Assembly (NCBI GenBank): GCA_026826555.1 | Contig: JAKSZT010053764.1 | Coordinates: 15,186,213-15,250,212 of the forward strand | Origin: Tolypeutes matacus | Lineage: Eukaryota; Chordata; Mammalia; Cingulata; Chlamyphoridae | Direction of reading: 5' to 3' | DNA: 64,000 nucleotides | Shown here: positions 33,545-46,487 of the stretch, in pieces | How the letters are laid out: each line of letters starts with the position of its first letter | Numbering within the stretch: the first letter of the stretch is position 1 | The notes under the pieces: model-generated | Seen by the model: the letters and a program-made list of their open reading frames with translations, nothing else | The model's database searches: none | Told to the model about the DNA's origin: nothing | Program-made: the position numbers and the translations under genes

Positions 33545-34660
33545 TTATTTTAAAAGCTAAGTCAGATCACATCACTCTATTCACAACACTATAGTGGCTC
33601 CATGTTTCATTCCAAACTCCTTAAAATGGCCTACAAGGCCCAAAATGATCTTATCTCCTCTTATCATTCGGGGTTCCAGCAAGAAACAGCAAGCACGTTC
33701 TGTTGTGTTCTGATGAGGAGAATTTAATAAGGAACTATTTTCAAAAATGTGAGCAGAGGAAAGGAAATCATAAAGGACTGTGCAGTACAGTGAGGTCTAG
33801 TAACAGCAGAGCTCTGATACCACCCATAGGCCTGTAGGGGTAAGAGAGGAAGTAGTTACCAGAATCCAAAGACAGAGAGGACTGTAGGGATGGCCACCTG
33901 TTGCAAGCTGAACTTGTCAGTTGAGGAGCAGGCGTGCAGCCAGCCTGTGAAAATCTTGCATAGAGGTAGCTGGAGGAATAAATAAATATCAAGACCTGAC
34001 CTCACTTTCTTCACTCCCTCTGTTCTGCAGGTGCCCCTGTTGGAAGATCCAACAGGTAGCCAGGAGGCAAGAGAGCCTGTTGGGCACAGAGCCCTGAGCA
34101 CAAAGCAGGGTGTAGAAAGGTGAAGAGTGGATCTGGAGAGGTACTCATGAGACCACACGGCACACCCTACTTACCCCTTGGACTCAGAGCCTATCACTTT
34201 TCTTCCATTTACTCCCTTAAGCCACACTGGCCTTATTGTCCTGGAAAACCCCTGTGCTTGCTTCTGCCTTACAGCCTTTGTTTTAGCTAACCCCTCTACC
34301 TAGAACATTGTTTCTCAAATAGTTTTTGGGCTAACTTCCTCACTTCCTTCAGTCTTTCCTCAAATGCTATCCTGTCAAAGAGGACTATCCTGATTACCCC
34401 ATTTAACATTGTAACTCACCACCTGGCACTCCTGACCTCCTCTTAGCCTGCTCTACTTTTTCCTAATTTCCCATAGCACTTATCACTTCCTACATGCTAT
34501 ACTTTACTTATTTCTTAGTTATATTGTTTATCTGCTCCATCTCCCCACTAAGATGTGAGCTCCAAAAGTGAAAGAATCTTTGTCAGCTTTGTTCTTTGTT
34601 ATATTCCAAAGGCTAGATCACACAGTAGGTGCTCAGAATTTGTGGGAGTAATTAATGTTC
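33545..34660 (+). mobile_element. L2 LINE 3' end, interrupted
   Basis: The text 'aaaatggcctacaaggccca' and, after 34150, 'ttccttcagtctttcctcaa', 'tagcacttatcacttcctac' and the 'agtaggtgctcagaa' tail follow the known L2 3' region in order. About 480 bases at 33668-34150 do not belong to L2. Confidence 0.8.
33668..34150. mobile_element. Element inserted in the L2, family unassigned
   Basis: It interrupts an otherwise collinear L2. 'aatttaataaggaactattt' is reminiscent of a common placental repeat, but I cannot name it. Confidence 0.45.
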
Positions 34661-35930
34661 CTTCCATTCTTTCCCACTGAGCTGTATTCCCAGTGCTTTA
34701 CATGGACAGCTTTAGAGTAATAGCTTAATGAAGTAGGACTATCCTCATACTTTATAGGTGAGGAGTCTGACAGTTTTTCAAATTTTTCAAAAATTCTTTC
34801 AATAGAGTTTTTCCTTCTTAGTAATGTGTTCAGTCACTTGATCCATTCTGTTTTTATGGAGAGAAAGAATAGAATGGTAAATGAGACAATTCCAAAAAGG
34901 TAATAACTATGACAGGTTTCCAGGGCACTTCATGGAAATTGGGCACTAGTGTAAGTGCTAGTGTTGACAGGATCTGGAGCAGTTCGGATCCTGAAAACAA
35001 CAGAGCTGGAACAGGATGAAGACAAAGTGCTCTCTTGGTAAGACTCTTGTCCTTAGGCCTCTACTGCCCAGGATGCTGCAGTTAATCTCAGTCCTTGAGT
35101 TGATTTTCATTCTGAAAGCATGTCCTTTTTGATGAGATTTATAAACAGAGCCTGTGTCTGTCTTTTGCCTGTGTTAACGTTATCCATCTTTCATCTTTCC
35201 TATATGGCCCCATCAAATTAGGATGTCCAGTATTTCCTCCCTAGGCTAATGGGCATGGGTCCAAGTTTGGGGATGGGAGCCATAGGCATATGACTCATTT
35301 CATTTTAAACCATTGTGTTTCTCACTGTTTATATAATCTGGAATTAGAATTCCAAGGATGACCCCAAATGTGGATTTTTCTTGAAGGATCCTGGGACTAT
35401 GGATTCCTAAAATATTAGTGAGGAAAACATATAACTTTCCCATCCTGGCTTGTCTGGTATCTTTTGGAAAGTATCTTTTGGAAGATGAGACCTAAAATAC
35501 GAAAGATAAAATCCTTAATTCCTTCACTCACAAATCTCAGGAGCAATTGCGGAAAGGCCTCAGGAAAAAACTTGGGGAGAAGCATTTGGAGGGCCTAGTA
35601 CAAGAATCCAAATGGAGTCTCATGTGCCAAATATCTGTAACATTCAAAATTTATAAATTGAGCTAACAAACTGCTTAATAAATGTTCTTTACAAATATAC
35701 CTTTGTAATGACAAAACTGAAAAATATGTATAAACCTATTTTTATTTGACTGAAAATAACTTAAAAAACTTTAATATCGCATTTGTTCAGTTCTGTTAAT
35801 GGGTTGCTGGTGTTTGGAGGAGTAATAAAATTAAGGTATACATAACTCACAAAATTTTTTATTAATATTTTTCTTGCCCTCATTTCAACAAAATCACTAA
35901 TTGTTATAATTAAGATTTTTGTTGCATTAA
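34661..35930. other. No gene seen; unassigned, with a MIR fragment
   Basis: A MIR-like piece in reverse orientation lies near 34690-34780 (cagtgctttacatggacagc ... tataggtgaggagtctgaca). The rest is unassigned. Confidence 0.4.
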
Positions 35931-35934
35931 AATT

Positions 35935-36110
35935 ACTTTTAAATTTTTGTTGTGATAACATACATTCAACACAAAATTTCCTATCTCAACCACTTATATG
36001 TGTGCAGTTCAGTTACATTCCCAATATTGTGCTGCCGTCCCCACCATCCATTACCAAACGTTTCATCATGCCTAAAATGCTGTACCCATTAAGCAATATA
36101 TAATTAAGAT
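35935..36110 (-). mobile_element. Old L1 3' end fragment
   Basis: 'gtgcagttcagttacattcc' and 'ccgtccccaccatccattac' are antisense L1 3' UTR text of an older type. Confidence 0.6.
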
Positions 36111-36150
36111 TTAACATCTTTTGGGTTCTATTAACAGTAATGTTCTAAAT

Positions 36151-36390
36151 CAGGGGTCAGCAAACTACAGGCATGGGCCAAATCTGGTCCACCAACTGTT
36201 TTGTTGTTGTTGTTGTTTTGTTTTGTTTTAATAAAAGTTTCATTGGAATAGAGCTGTCCATTCATTTATGTATTGTTTGTGAGTGCTTTTGAGGTACAAT
36301 AGCAGGTTTAACTAGTTGCTCTGGAGACTGTCTAGACTGCAAAGCCTAAAATAATTTACTAACTTTACAGAAAAATCTTGCTGCCCTGAC
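36151..36390. mobile_element. hAT-type MITE
   Basis: It starts 'caggggtcagcaaactacag' and ends 'ttgctgccctgac', imperfect inverted termini, with 'ctaaat' on both sides (36145-36150, 36391-36396). A (ttg)n expansion lies inside. It resembles the common mammalian hAT MITEs with CAGGGGTC(A/G)GCAAAC ends. Confidence 0.75.
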
Positions 36391-36396
36391 CTAAAT

Positions 36397-38500
36397 GATT
36401 AAAATATAAAATGTAATTGTATTCCAAGTATACAAAATTTTAATATTTTTCATTAACAAATGTAAATTAAATTACTGTTTAAAATTAAAAATTAAAATAT
36501 TTTTGAAGTTATTTTTCATCTAAAGTTTTCAAAGCTATGTACTAAAAGCAAAAGACAAAATGTGTTATAATAATTAATGAATATAAAGATTTCAAATCAA
36601 AATGATGTTAGTAGTGAACTATTTTAATTTTTGAAAAATATAATTAAATCTTATCAAATATTTTTATAAAAAATAAAACTAACATGATTCTAGCATTTAG
36701 TGTCCATACAGTGGCTAATGTTAACAATCAGCATCATATGTCATGCATAATAGGTCGTGGCCTGCATATTTATGACTTTAAGGATAATGTGAAGTTTTTA
36801 ATATTCCTAAATGTTCCGTGGTCACAGCTGTTGCAAATACTGTGCTAAGCTAATTCATGAGTGATCCTGGAACCACTTATTAAAATCTGACGAGAAGCAA
36901 GAAACATATGCTCCATACTGCTGGGAAATACTTGAGAAACAAGAATTAATGCTATCTGAGAAGAAGGATTTGACAAAGTACTTTGTTTTCCTCCTAGCTA
37001 AGTGCTTCTACCCCTCAAAACCTCTCCACTCTCTGAAGCAGTATCTGTCTCTGATATTAGAAGTGGCACAACTGACAAACCTTCACAGCATGTGTACTCA
37101 GCTACCCCTTGTTTCAGGAACAGAGAGCAAGAGACATGCTGAAGCAAACTCCAGATGTAACTGCTAATTTAAAACCACCTTTGTTCTGACAAGCCTTTAG
37201 ATTTTGTTCTTTTGGGGGTGCCAGAAACTATTTGATGAAAGGAATCTACTAAATTGTCTCAATATATGACTAATTACTTGATGCATTATCACCTGGGAGG
37301 ATACCCCATAGAAAGGATATATTTAGAGTACAAGGGTACTTGCCAAAAGATCTATGTGGAAGCTACCCCACCCATGTTAAATGGACTGAAGACTGATCCC
37401 CAGATGTATATTTTAATGAATTGAATTCCTTTACTGTCCAAAACCTAACATTGGGGTAATTGGAAATAAATAAAAATGGAGTAATTTATACTTCAAAGGA
37501 AGCCTACATTAAAGGCCAGGAGGCAGAACATTTGTTTGCATTTGAAATAAGATGTATGTATATATATATATATATATATTTTTTTTTATTTTACCAGGAG
37601 GTCCCGGGGATCGAAACCCAGGTCCCTCCATATGGCAGACGGATGCCCAACCATTTGAGCCACATCTGCCCCCAGATGTATGTATATTAAGGTCTCAAGA
37701 ATGAGTGCTTGTTTGGAAAGGTGCCCTCTAAACAATCAGAATGCATACAGATACAATTATATACATATATTTTTTTCAAAAGTGATCTCAGGAAGCTTCG
37801 ATTTATGAGTATGAAATATTAAAAATTTGTTTCTGAATATTTTGCCTGAATGTATTTGTGGATTATAGAAAGATGGGTTGACAGTGTGAATGACTGGGTC
37901 TGACACTGACAATTCTATGAATTAAATTATTTTAAAGTCAAATTTTTAAAAGCAGCATCTTGTGATCAAAAAGAGAAAATTAACTCTGGGTTGATAATAA
38001 CAAGCCACAGGCAAGAAATGGGTAAGCAGCTTGTTCCTGAAGCCTGAGTCCTAAAAAGGTGGGGTGGGATGAGGAGAAGAAGTGGGATTTAAAGATCTTG
38101 CCTGTGTTGAAGTGGTGGAGACGCTTAAGCAGAGGAGCCTGGTTCCATGAACAACTGAGTGGGATGGGATGAGCACCCACCAATCCATGTTAAACTGTGA
38201 CATGAACAATAAATAAATGTTTATTTTGTTGGGTCCTCCCCTCCACCCCAATTTGGGGTTATTTGCAATATCAGTTTGCCTGAATATCACACAGTTATTA
38301 CTAACCTTATAGAATTGTCAGAATTAAAGAAAAATCATCTTGCCCAATAGCAGTAGCCCACATCTAGAAAGATGGGTGTCAAACTAATGAGTCCCTTTTT
38401 CTTTGATAAATGATTCATTAATGAATCCTATTGGTTTTCTAAAACATCATCCCAAACTAAGGAATTTTGTGCTAAATGCTTGTCACATTTCAAAAAGTGA
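36397..38500. other. No gene seen; AT-rich unassigned sequence
   Basis: No coding frame or RNA gene was recognised. A short SINE at 37564-37673 is the only clear repeat. Confidence 0.4.
37564..37673 (-). mobile_element. Short tRNA-derived SINE with TA-repeat tail
   Basis: Short monomer in reverse orientation, with the duplication 'agatgtatgtatat' at 37550-37563 and 37674-37687. The TA run beside the tail probably grew from the target sequence. Confidence 0.92.
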
Positions 38501-38783
38501 TTAAATATATAATGAACCTAGGAAATTTAATGTTTTACTTTAATTAAAATAATTGTGTGGTTTATTTTTTTCTCTTGTGATGAATGCAGTTTCTACAGAA
38601 AGCAAAACTGGGATTTGAGGGCAGAGTGTGTGTATTTCATTCTATGCAAGAATTTGGATTCCTGAAGTAAAATGAAATGGCTAAAGCTTTAAGTAATGTT
38701 AAACGTGGGATTTCAGTTGAAATGTATTAAAATTGAAGCCTGTTATCACTGTAAAAACTTATATATTTTATGAATTGGTTCTA

Positions 38784-38809
38784 GTAAAACTCAACCAATT
38801 GAGTTTTAC
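38784..38809. repeat. Perfect 11-bp inverted repeat, 4-base loop
   Basis: GTAAAACTCAA, CCAA, TTGAGTTTTAC. The related region near 61540 does not keep this symmetry. Confidence 0.85.
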
Positions 38810-39318
38810 CCTAGTGTCTTTAACTTAGAATTTTGAAAGTTCAGATTAGGGTCTCAAGAGTACAATTTCTTTGAAGGATATGGTCCTGCAGATCAGTGGG
38901 AGCTTAGAGGTTCCTTTTAATGCAGTGATTTCCCATCGAAATTGTTTAAGCCTAACAGTTTATGAAAGCATTAACCAAGTTTGCAAGCATTCCCCAGAAT
39001 TTCAAAAAGTTTATTAGACGTTGTAGGATAGATATAAGTACATGAGCTTTGAGTATGACAAACAAGGGTCTTTTAGCTAATTTGCTCACTGATATAAAGC
39101 CAATTACTTCAATTCCTCATCTGTAAAGTGATTTTAGGAATAGTAACTTAAGGCTTGTTTAAGCCTTGCCACCTAAGGTAATGTTTGTGAAAAGGCTGGC
39201 ATATTGAAAACACAAAATAAATGATTTCCTCTTCTCTTCTTTTCTTTCTCCCACCCCAACAAAACTAGAGGTAACATTTACTAACAGTAAGGATGGACAG
39301 GACAGCCTGAGTATTATT

Positions 39319-39680
39319 ATTATTATTATTTTTTTAAGATTTATTTTATTTATTTATTCCCATCCACCCACCCCAACCCCCATTGTTTGGGCTCACTGTG
39401 TATTCTCTGTGTCTGCTTGTCTTCTTGAGGCACCCTTAAATGAACCTGGGACCTCCCATGTGGGAGAGAGGCACTCAATCGCTTGAGCCACCTCAGCACC
39501 CTGATTTGTTGGGTCTTTCATTGTCTTTCCTCTTTGTGTCTCTTTGTTGTGTCATCTTGTGTCAGCTCGCTGCGCCTGCCGGTCACACCAGCTCACCTTC
39601 TCCAGGAGGCACTAAGAACTGAACCTGGGACGTCCCATGTGGTAGGCGGGAGCTTTATCGTTTGAGCCACATCTACTTCC
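39319..39680 (-). mobile_element. Dimeric tRNA-derived SINE
   Basis: Reverse orientation with two tRNA-like units. 'cctgagtattatt' flanks it (from 39306 and 39681), and the left copy has grown into an (att)n run. Confidence 0.9.
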
Positions 39681-39808
39681 CCTGAGTATTATTTTTAAAT
39701 TTTACTATTATATCAGTTCAGTATGTGATCATTTATTTTAGAAATATTGACCCACTGATCCAAAGTCCTATTTTGGCAGTATTATATGTCTATGATTAAA
39801 ACCAAATG

Positions 39809-39926
39809 AAAGGGGGTCGGATGTGGCTCAACTAGTTGGGCGTCTGTCTCCCATATGGAGGGACCTGGGTTCGATCCCCGGGACCTCCCGGTAAAAAAAA
39901 AAAAAAAAACAAACAAAAAAAAAACA
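39809..39926 (+). mobile_element. Short tRNA-derived SINE
   Basis: A short monomer with intact A box (tggctcaactagttggg) and B box (gggttcgatccccggg), followed by an A-rich tail. Flanks 'ccaaatgaaa' and 'caaaatgaaa' are nearly identical. Confidence 0.92.
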
Positions 39927-40061
39927 AAATGAAAAATATAATTCTCTATTTTTTTTTTCCTTTTTGGTCATGAAATTGTCTTAAAGTAAAACATCAGTAA
40001 AAACAGCCCTTGGATTTGAGAGCCACAGGATTGGTATGAGAGGATGTGTTCTCAAAAATGA

Positions 40062-40075
40062 ACACTAGATGGCAG
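40062..40075 (+). promoter_or_regulatory. CTCF-like motif, copy 1
   Basis: ACACTAGATGGCAG fits the known CTCF core CCASYAGRKGGCRS at 13 of 14 positions. The same 14-mer recurs at 63101-63114. Confidence 0.5.
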
Positions 40076-40513
40076 GTTTTAGACAAGATTTTTTTGGATC
40101 ACTGACCCATTTTCCCTCCTGATGAAACCCAAGCCAAGTATTTTCTGAATGTGAAACTTTTCTTCCACAGGGAAACCTTCTTCCCCAGGAATCCTCCCAC
40201 TTGCCTCTGTCTGGGCAGCAGTTGAGATACTTAGGTTACCAAGGGGCTAAATTAGAAAATGAAGCATCTGTAAAGGCTTCAGGGGAGAAGATGAAATTTA
40301 AAACAGAGAAACAAACAAAAAACTTTTCCCTATGTTATATTTTTCTTTCTTCTAAAAAGAATAAATACAAAGTGATTTCATCTCTGGGGTGATGGAGAGG
40401 GTGAAGCATGGGAGAGGGTAATTTTCCCAAATTGATTCTAAAGACCTCATTATGTTGTTCATTAAAACAACAAGGTTTGTTTTTTTTTTAAAACAAATCA
40501 ATTTTCTTGATAC

Positions 40514-40770
40514 ATATTTTTTTTATTGAAGTATATCATTCATACATTAACATACATAAAAAATAAGTGTATGGTAAAAGTTGTGAACTTACAAAATAAA
40601 TGTGCATTACATCACACAGGGGTCCCATACATCACCCCTCCACAAACATCTTGCATTGTTGAGAAACATTTGTTACAAACTATGCAAGAGCATGGTCAAA
40701 TTATTACTACTAACTATAGTCCATATCTTACATTTGGTGTATTTTTCCCCCAACCCACCCTGTTTTTTTA
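40514..40770 (-). mobile_element. L1 3' end insertion with long target duplication
   Basis: Antisense L1 3' text (gaagtatatcattcatacat ... aactatagtccatatcttac) lies between two nearly identical sequences of about 28 bases beginning 'aaacaaatcaattttt' (about 40492 and 40772). Confidence 0.75.
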
Positions 40771-40810
40771 AACAAATCAATTTTTTTGATGCATATTAAT
40801 AAAGCATACA

Positions 40811-41400
40811 GGGAAAGAGATGTGGCTTAAGCAATTGGGCTCCCATCTACCATATAAGAGGTCCAGGGTTCTATTCCCAGGGCCTTCTGGTGAAAGGTAA
40901 GCTGGCTTGTGTGGCAAGCTGACCCGAGCAGAGAGCTGGCCCATGTGGAGTGCTGGCCCATGCAAGAGTGCTGGCCCACGTGGAAGAGCTGGTGCAGCAA
41001 GATGACGCAGCAAAAAAGAGACACAGAGGAGAGATAATAAGAGATGCAGCAGACCAGGGAGCTGAGGTAGTGCAAGAGATTGAGTGTCTCTCTCCCACTT
41101 CAGAAGGTCCCAGGATCAGTTCCTGGTGCTGCCTAAAGAGAAGACAAGCACATGCCCCGGGTTCGGTTCCCGGGGCCTCCTGGTTAAGGCAAGCCCGCCC
41201 GCACGGCGTGGTTAGCTGACCCAGCGAGCACAAGCAGCAAGGGGGGGATAAATGAATAAATAAATAAAAAAAAATAATAAAAAATAAATAAAAAAAAAAA
41301 AAAAAAAAGAGAAGACAAGCACAGAACACACAGAGAGCAGACAGTGAGTGCAAAACAATAAGGGGTGGGGCAAGAAATAAATAAATAAATCTTAAAAAAA
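40811..41400 (+). mobile_element. Dimeric SINE with internal repeats, split by a second SINE
   Basis: The first unit starts 'gggaaagagatgtggcttaa'. The linker at about 40929-40995 holds three to four 'gctggcccatgtggagt' repeats. The second unit begins near 41045. It is interrupted by the nested SINE at 41152-41307, after which 'agagaagacaagcaca' resumes. Confidence 0.9.
41152..41307 (+). mobile_element. Nested 5'-truncated SINE
   Basis: Starts at the B box (ccgggttcggttcccggg) and lacks the A box. The target repeat 'agagaagacaagcaca' lies before it (about 41136) and after its tail. Confidence 0.9.
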
Positions 41401-41419
41401 TAAACAAAAAAAAAATTGG

Positions 41420-43035
41420 AATCATATAATAGCAGATTTGAGGAGGCAGAAAAAAGGATTGCTGAGCTTGAAGAAATGGCTTCTGAAAGCAAACATACAA
41501 AAGAATAGATGAAGAATGGAAAAAATTGAACAAGGTGCCAGAGGACTAAATGACAGCAAGAGATGTACAAACATATGTGTCATGGGTGTCCCAGAAGGAG
41601 AAGAGAAGGGAAAAGGGACAGAAGGAATATTAGAAGAAATAATGGTAGAAAATTTTCTACCCCTATTGAAGGACATAGATATCCATGTCCAAGAAGCACA
41701 ATGTACTCCCATCCAAATAAATCCGAATAGACCAACTCCAAGACACATACTGATCAGAATGTCAAATGCCAAAGACAAAGAGAATTCTGAGAGCAGCAAG
41801 AGAAAAGCAATGCATTGCATATAAGGGATACCCAATAAGATTAAATGCTGATTTCTCATCAGAAACCATGGAGGCAAGAAGACAGTGGTATGATATATTT
41901 AAGATACTGCAAGAGAAAAACTTCCAGCCAAGAATCTTATATCTGGCAAGACTGTCTTTCAGAAATTAGGATGAGTTTAGAATATTTACAGATAAACAGA
42001 AACTGAGAGAGTTTGTAACCAAGAGACCGGTTTTGCAGGAAATACTAAAGGGTTTGCTACAGCCTGAAAAGAAAAGACAGGAGAGAGAGGTCAAATTCAA
42101 TAAAAGTAACTAAAAGTGTCAAAAGCATGGTGAAAATAAAATATGACAGATAAAATCCAAATATTCAGGAATAAACTTAACCAACAATGTAAAGCACTTG
42201 TATTCAGAAAACTACAACTCATTGTTAAAAGAAATTTTAAAAAAACCTAAATAATTGAAGAATATTCCATGCTCATGGATTAGAAGACTAAATATCATCA
42301 AAATGTCAATTCTACTCAAATTGATATATAGATACAATGCAATCCTGATAAAAATTCCACCAGCATTTTAAAAATAAATGGGAAACATGATTATCAAATT
42401 TATTTGGAAGGGTAAGGGGTCCTGGATAGCCAGAACATCTTAAAAAGGAAAGTGAAGTTGGAGGACTCTCATTTCTAAACTTTAAATCATTCTTCCTAGC
42501 TACAGTGGTAAAAACAGCATGATACTGGCATAAAGACAGACACATAGTCCAATGAAACCAAACTGATGGTTCAGAAACAGACTCTTACATCTATGGTCAA
42601 GTGATTTTTTTTTTTTTTTTTTTAAGATTTTTTATTTATTAATTCATTTATCCCCCCTTGCTGCCTGCGCTTGCCGGGTCAGACAACCACGCCGTGCAGG
42701 CGGGCCCGCCCCCACCAGGAGGCCCTGGGAACCGAACCCGGGGCCTCCCATATGGTAAATGGGAGCCCTACTGATTGAGCCACAGCCGCTTCCTATGGTC
42801 AAGTGATTTTTGACTAGCCTGTCAAACCCACCCAGCTTGGTAGAACAGTCCATCAACAAATGGTGCTGAGAGAATTGGATATCCATAGCCAAAAGAAGGA
42901 AAGAGGACCCCTACCTCACACCTTATACAAAAATTAACTCAAAATGGACAAAAAACCTAAATAAAAGCAAGAACCATAGAGCTTCTAAAAGAAAATGTAG
43001 GAAAATATCTTTAAGACCTGTTGGTAGGTGGTGGA
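41420..43035 (+). mobile_element. L1 with internal deletion (ORF1 joined to ORF2 C-terminal region)
   Basis: 41430-42090 follows L1 ORF1 through its basic end; 102 codons remain open at 41516-41824, then frames break. From about 42160 the text jumps to the end of the ORF2 reverse transcriptase domain and continues to 43035. About 2.5 kb of endonuclease and polymerase sequence is missing. Many stops and frameshifts show it is older than the copies at 1 and 43031. It could be a deleted L1 or two abutting fragments. Confidence 0.8.
42610..42792 (-). mobile_element. tRNA-derived SINE (DAS-like monomer)
   Basis: Reverse orientation inside the deleted L1, with 'ctatggtcaagtgattttt' at 42591-42609 and from 42793. 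Confidence 0.93.
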
Positions 43036-45181
43036 TTCTTTTTTTTTTCTTTTTTTGAATCAAACAATATATTACACAATATATTTGGTTCATAGTAACG
43101 CATTCATACAATATTTGTCCTTTTGTGTCTGGCTTGCTTCACTCAACATAATGTCCTCCAGGTTCATCCATGTTGCCATATGCTTTATGACTTCATATCT
43201 TCTTACAGCTGCATAATATTCCATCGTGTGAATAGACCACAGTTTGTTTATCCATTCATCTGTTGATGGACACCTGGGTTGTTTCCAGCTTTTGGCAATG
43301 GTGAATAATGTTGCTATGAACATCGGTGTGCAGATGTCTGTTCGTGTCACTGCTCTCAGTTCTTCTGGGTATATACCCAGTAGTGGTATTGCAAGGCAAG
43401 TCTATATTCAACTTCTTTAGGAACTGCCAAACAGTCCTCCATAGTGGCTGTACCATTCTGTATTCCCACCATCAGTGAATAAGTGTTCCTATCTCTCCAA
43501 ATCCTATCCAACACTTGTAGTTCTCTGTCTTTTTAATACTGGCCATTCTGATAGGTGTGAAATGATATCGCATTGTAGTTTTGATTTTCACTTCCCTAAT
43601 CATGAGTGATGTTGATGAGCATTTCTTCATGTGTTTTTTTGCATTTGTATTTCTTCTTTGGAGAAATGTCTATTCAAGTCTTTGGCCCATTTTTTAATTG
43701 GGTCATTTGTCTTTGTATTGTTGAGTTGTAACATCTCTTTATATATCCTGGATATTAAACCCTTATCAGATATGTGATTTCCAAATATTTTTTTCCCATT
43801 GAGTTGGCTGCCTTTTCCCCCTTCTGACAAAGTCCTGTGAGGTGCAAAAGTGTTTAATTTTGAGGAGGTCCTATTTATCTACGTTTTCTTTTGTTGCATG
43901 TGCTTTGGGTGTAAGGTCCAAGAAACCACCACCTACTACAAGGTCTTGAAGATGTTTCCCTACATTTTCTTCTAGTAGTTTTATAGGTCCTGGCTTTTAT
44001 ATTTAGATCTTTGATCCATTTTGAGTTGATTCTTGTATAGGGGATGAGATAGGGGTCCTCTTTCATTCTTTTGGTTATAGATATCCAGTTCACCCAACAC
44101 CATTGGTTAAAGAGACTGTTTTTTCCCAGTAGCATGGGCTTGGTAGGTTTGTCAAAAACCAGTTGACTGTATAGGTGAGGGTATATTTCTGGGTTCTCAA
44201 TTCTATTCCACTGATCGATATGTCTATATGCCAGTACCATGCTGTTTTGACCACTGTAGCTTTGTAATATGTTTCAAGGTCAGGCAGTGAAATTCCTCCC
44301 ACATTGCTCTTCTTTTTTAGAATACTTTTGGCTGTTCGGGTGCACTTACCCTTCCAGATGAATTTGGTAATTGCCTTCTCTAATTCTGTAAAGTAAGCTG
44401 TTGGGATTTTGATTGGTATTGCATTGAATCTATAAATCAGTTTGGGCAAGATTGACATCTTCACGATATTTATTCTTCCAATCCATGAACACGTAATGTC
44501 TTTCCATTTGTTTAGGTCTTTTAAGTTTTCTTTTAGCATTGTTTTGAAGTTTTCTGCATATAGGTCCTGTACTTCTTTGGTTAAATTAACTCCTAGGTAT
44601 TTGAGTCTTTTTGTTGCTATTGAAAACGGAATTTTCCTCCTCAGATTGTTCAGTACTAGTGTACAAGAACATTACTGATTTTTGCGTGTTGATCTTGTAT
44701 CCTGCCACTTTGCTGAACTCATTTATTAGTTCAAGTAGCTTTGTTGTGGATACTTCAGGATTTTCTAAATGCAGGATCATGTCATCTGCGAACAGTGAGA
44801 GTTTTACTTCCTCTTTTCCTATTTGGACGCCTTTAATTTTTTTTGTCTTGTGTGCCCTAGCTAGAACTTCTAGTTCTATTACAATGTTGAATAACAATGG
44901 TGACAGTGGGCATCCTTGTCTTGTTCCTGATCTTAGAGGGGAAGCTTTCAACCTTTCCCCATTGAGTATGATGTTGGCTGTGGGTTTTTCATATATGCCT
45001 TTTATCGTATTTAGGAATTTTCCTTTTATTCCTATCTTTTGAAGTATTTTTATCAAAAAGGATGTTGGATTTTGTTTAATGCTTTTCTGCATCTATTGAG
45101 ATGATCATGTGGTTTTTTCCCTTCAATTTGTTAATGTGGTATATTACATTGATTGATTCTTCTTCTGTTTAACCAGCCTTA

Positions 45182-45349
<168 letters not shown>

Positions 45350-45702
45350 TCATAAAATGTGTTGGGTAATTTTCTGTCCTCTTCAATTTTTTGGAAGAGT
45401 TTAAACAGGATTGGTGTTAATTCTTTTAGAAGTGCTTGGTAGAATTCACCTGTGAAGCCATCTGGTCCTGGACTTTTCTTTGCTGGGAGATTTTTTATGT
45501 CAGATTCAATCTCCTCAATTGTGATTGGTTTGGTAAGTTCTTGTATTTCTTGTTGTGTCAGTGTAGGCTGGTTATGAGTTTCTAGAAATTTGTCCATTTC
45601 ATCCAGGTTGTCTAGTCTGTTGGCATATAGTTTCTCATAATATCCTCTTATGATTCTTTTTATTTCTGTGAGGTCATTTGTAATTTCCCCCCTTTCATTC
45701 TG

Positions 45703-45806
45703 GTTTTTTTTTTTTTTTAATTTTACAGGGAGGTCCCGGGGATCGAACCCAGGTCGCTCCATATGGGAGACGGACACCCAACCAGTTGAGCCACATCCGC
45801 CCTCCG
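45703..45806 (-). mobile_element. Short tRNA-derived SINE in L1 ORF2
   Basis: Short monomer; the duplication 'ccccctttcattctg' is at 45688-45702 and 45807-45821. Confidence 0.95.
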
Positions 45807-46080
45807 CCCCCTTTCATTCTGATTGTATTTATTTGCATCTTCTCTCTTTTTTTCTTTGTTAGTCTAGTGATGGTTTTGTCAATTTTATTGATCTTCTCAA
45901 AGAACCAGCTTTTGGTTTTGTTGATTTTCTCTATTGTTTTTCTGTTCTCATTTTCATTTATTTCTGCTCTAATCTTTCTTATTTATTTCCTTCTTTTTGC
46001 TTTGGGATTCGTTTGCTGTTCTTTTTCTAGTTTCTGAAGTTGTTCAGTTAAATCTTTGAGTTTAGCTCTTTCTTGTTTTT

Positions 46081-46261
46081 TTTTTTTTTTTAAAGATTTT
46101 ATTTATTTATTCATTTATCCCCCCCTCGCTGCTTGTGCTCGCCGGGCCAGCCAACCACGCCGTGCGGGCGGGCCCGCCCCCACCTGGAGGCCCCGGGAAC
46201 CGAACCCGGGGCCTCCCATATGGTAAACGGGAGCCCTACTGATTGAGCCACAGCCGCTTCC
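46081..46261 (-). mobile_element. tRNA-derived SINE in L1 ORF2
   Basis: DAS-like monomer; the duplication 'ctctttcttgttttt' is at 46066-46080 and 46262-46276. Confidence 0.95.
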
Positions 46262-46487
46262 CTCTTTCTTGTTTTTTAATATAGGCATTTAGGGTTATAA
46301 ATTTCCCTCTCACGACTGCCTTCGCTGTATCCCATAAGTTTTGATACGTTGTGTTCTCATTTTCATTTGTCTCAATATATTTACTGAGTTCACTTGCAAT
46401 TTCTTCTTTGACCCACGGAATATTTAGAAGTGTGTTGTTCAGTCTCCACACATTTGCAAATTTACTTTTTTCCTGTTATTGATTTCT

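Larger units (their letters stand above)
38500..40400 (+). repeat. Duplicated segment, copy 1 (partner at 61250-63260)
   Basis: Anchors in the same order and orientation in both copies: 'gaaag(t/tc)...gggtacaatttctt'-like text (38850 and 61640), a MIR (39095 and 61840), a CTCF-like 14-mer (40062 and 63101) and 'ttaggttaccaaggggctaa' (40229) against 'tttggttgccaggggataaa' (63245). The copies are diverged and carry different SINEs. Confidence 0.6.

Noticed and set aside
40871..41533. 220-codon minus-strand frame
   Set aside because: It runs antisense through two nested SINEs and T-rich tails; the residues are repeats of SINE translation.
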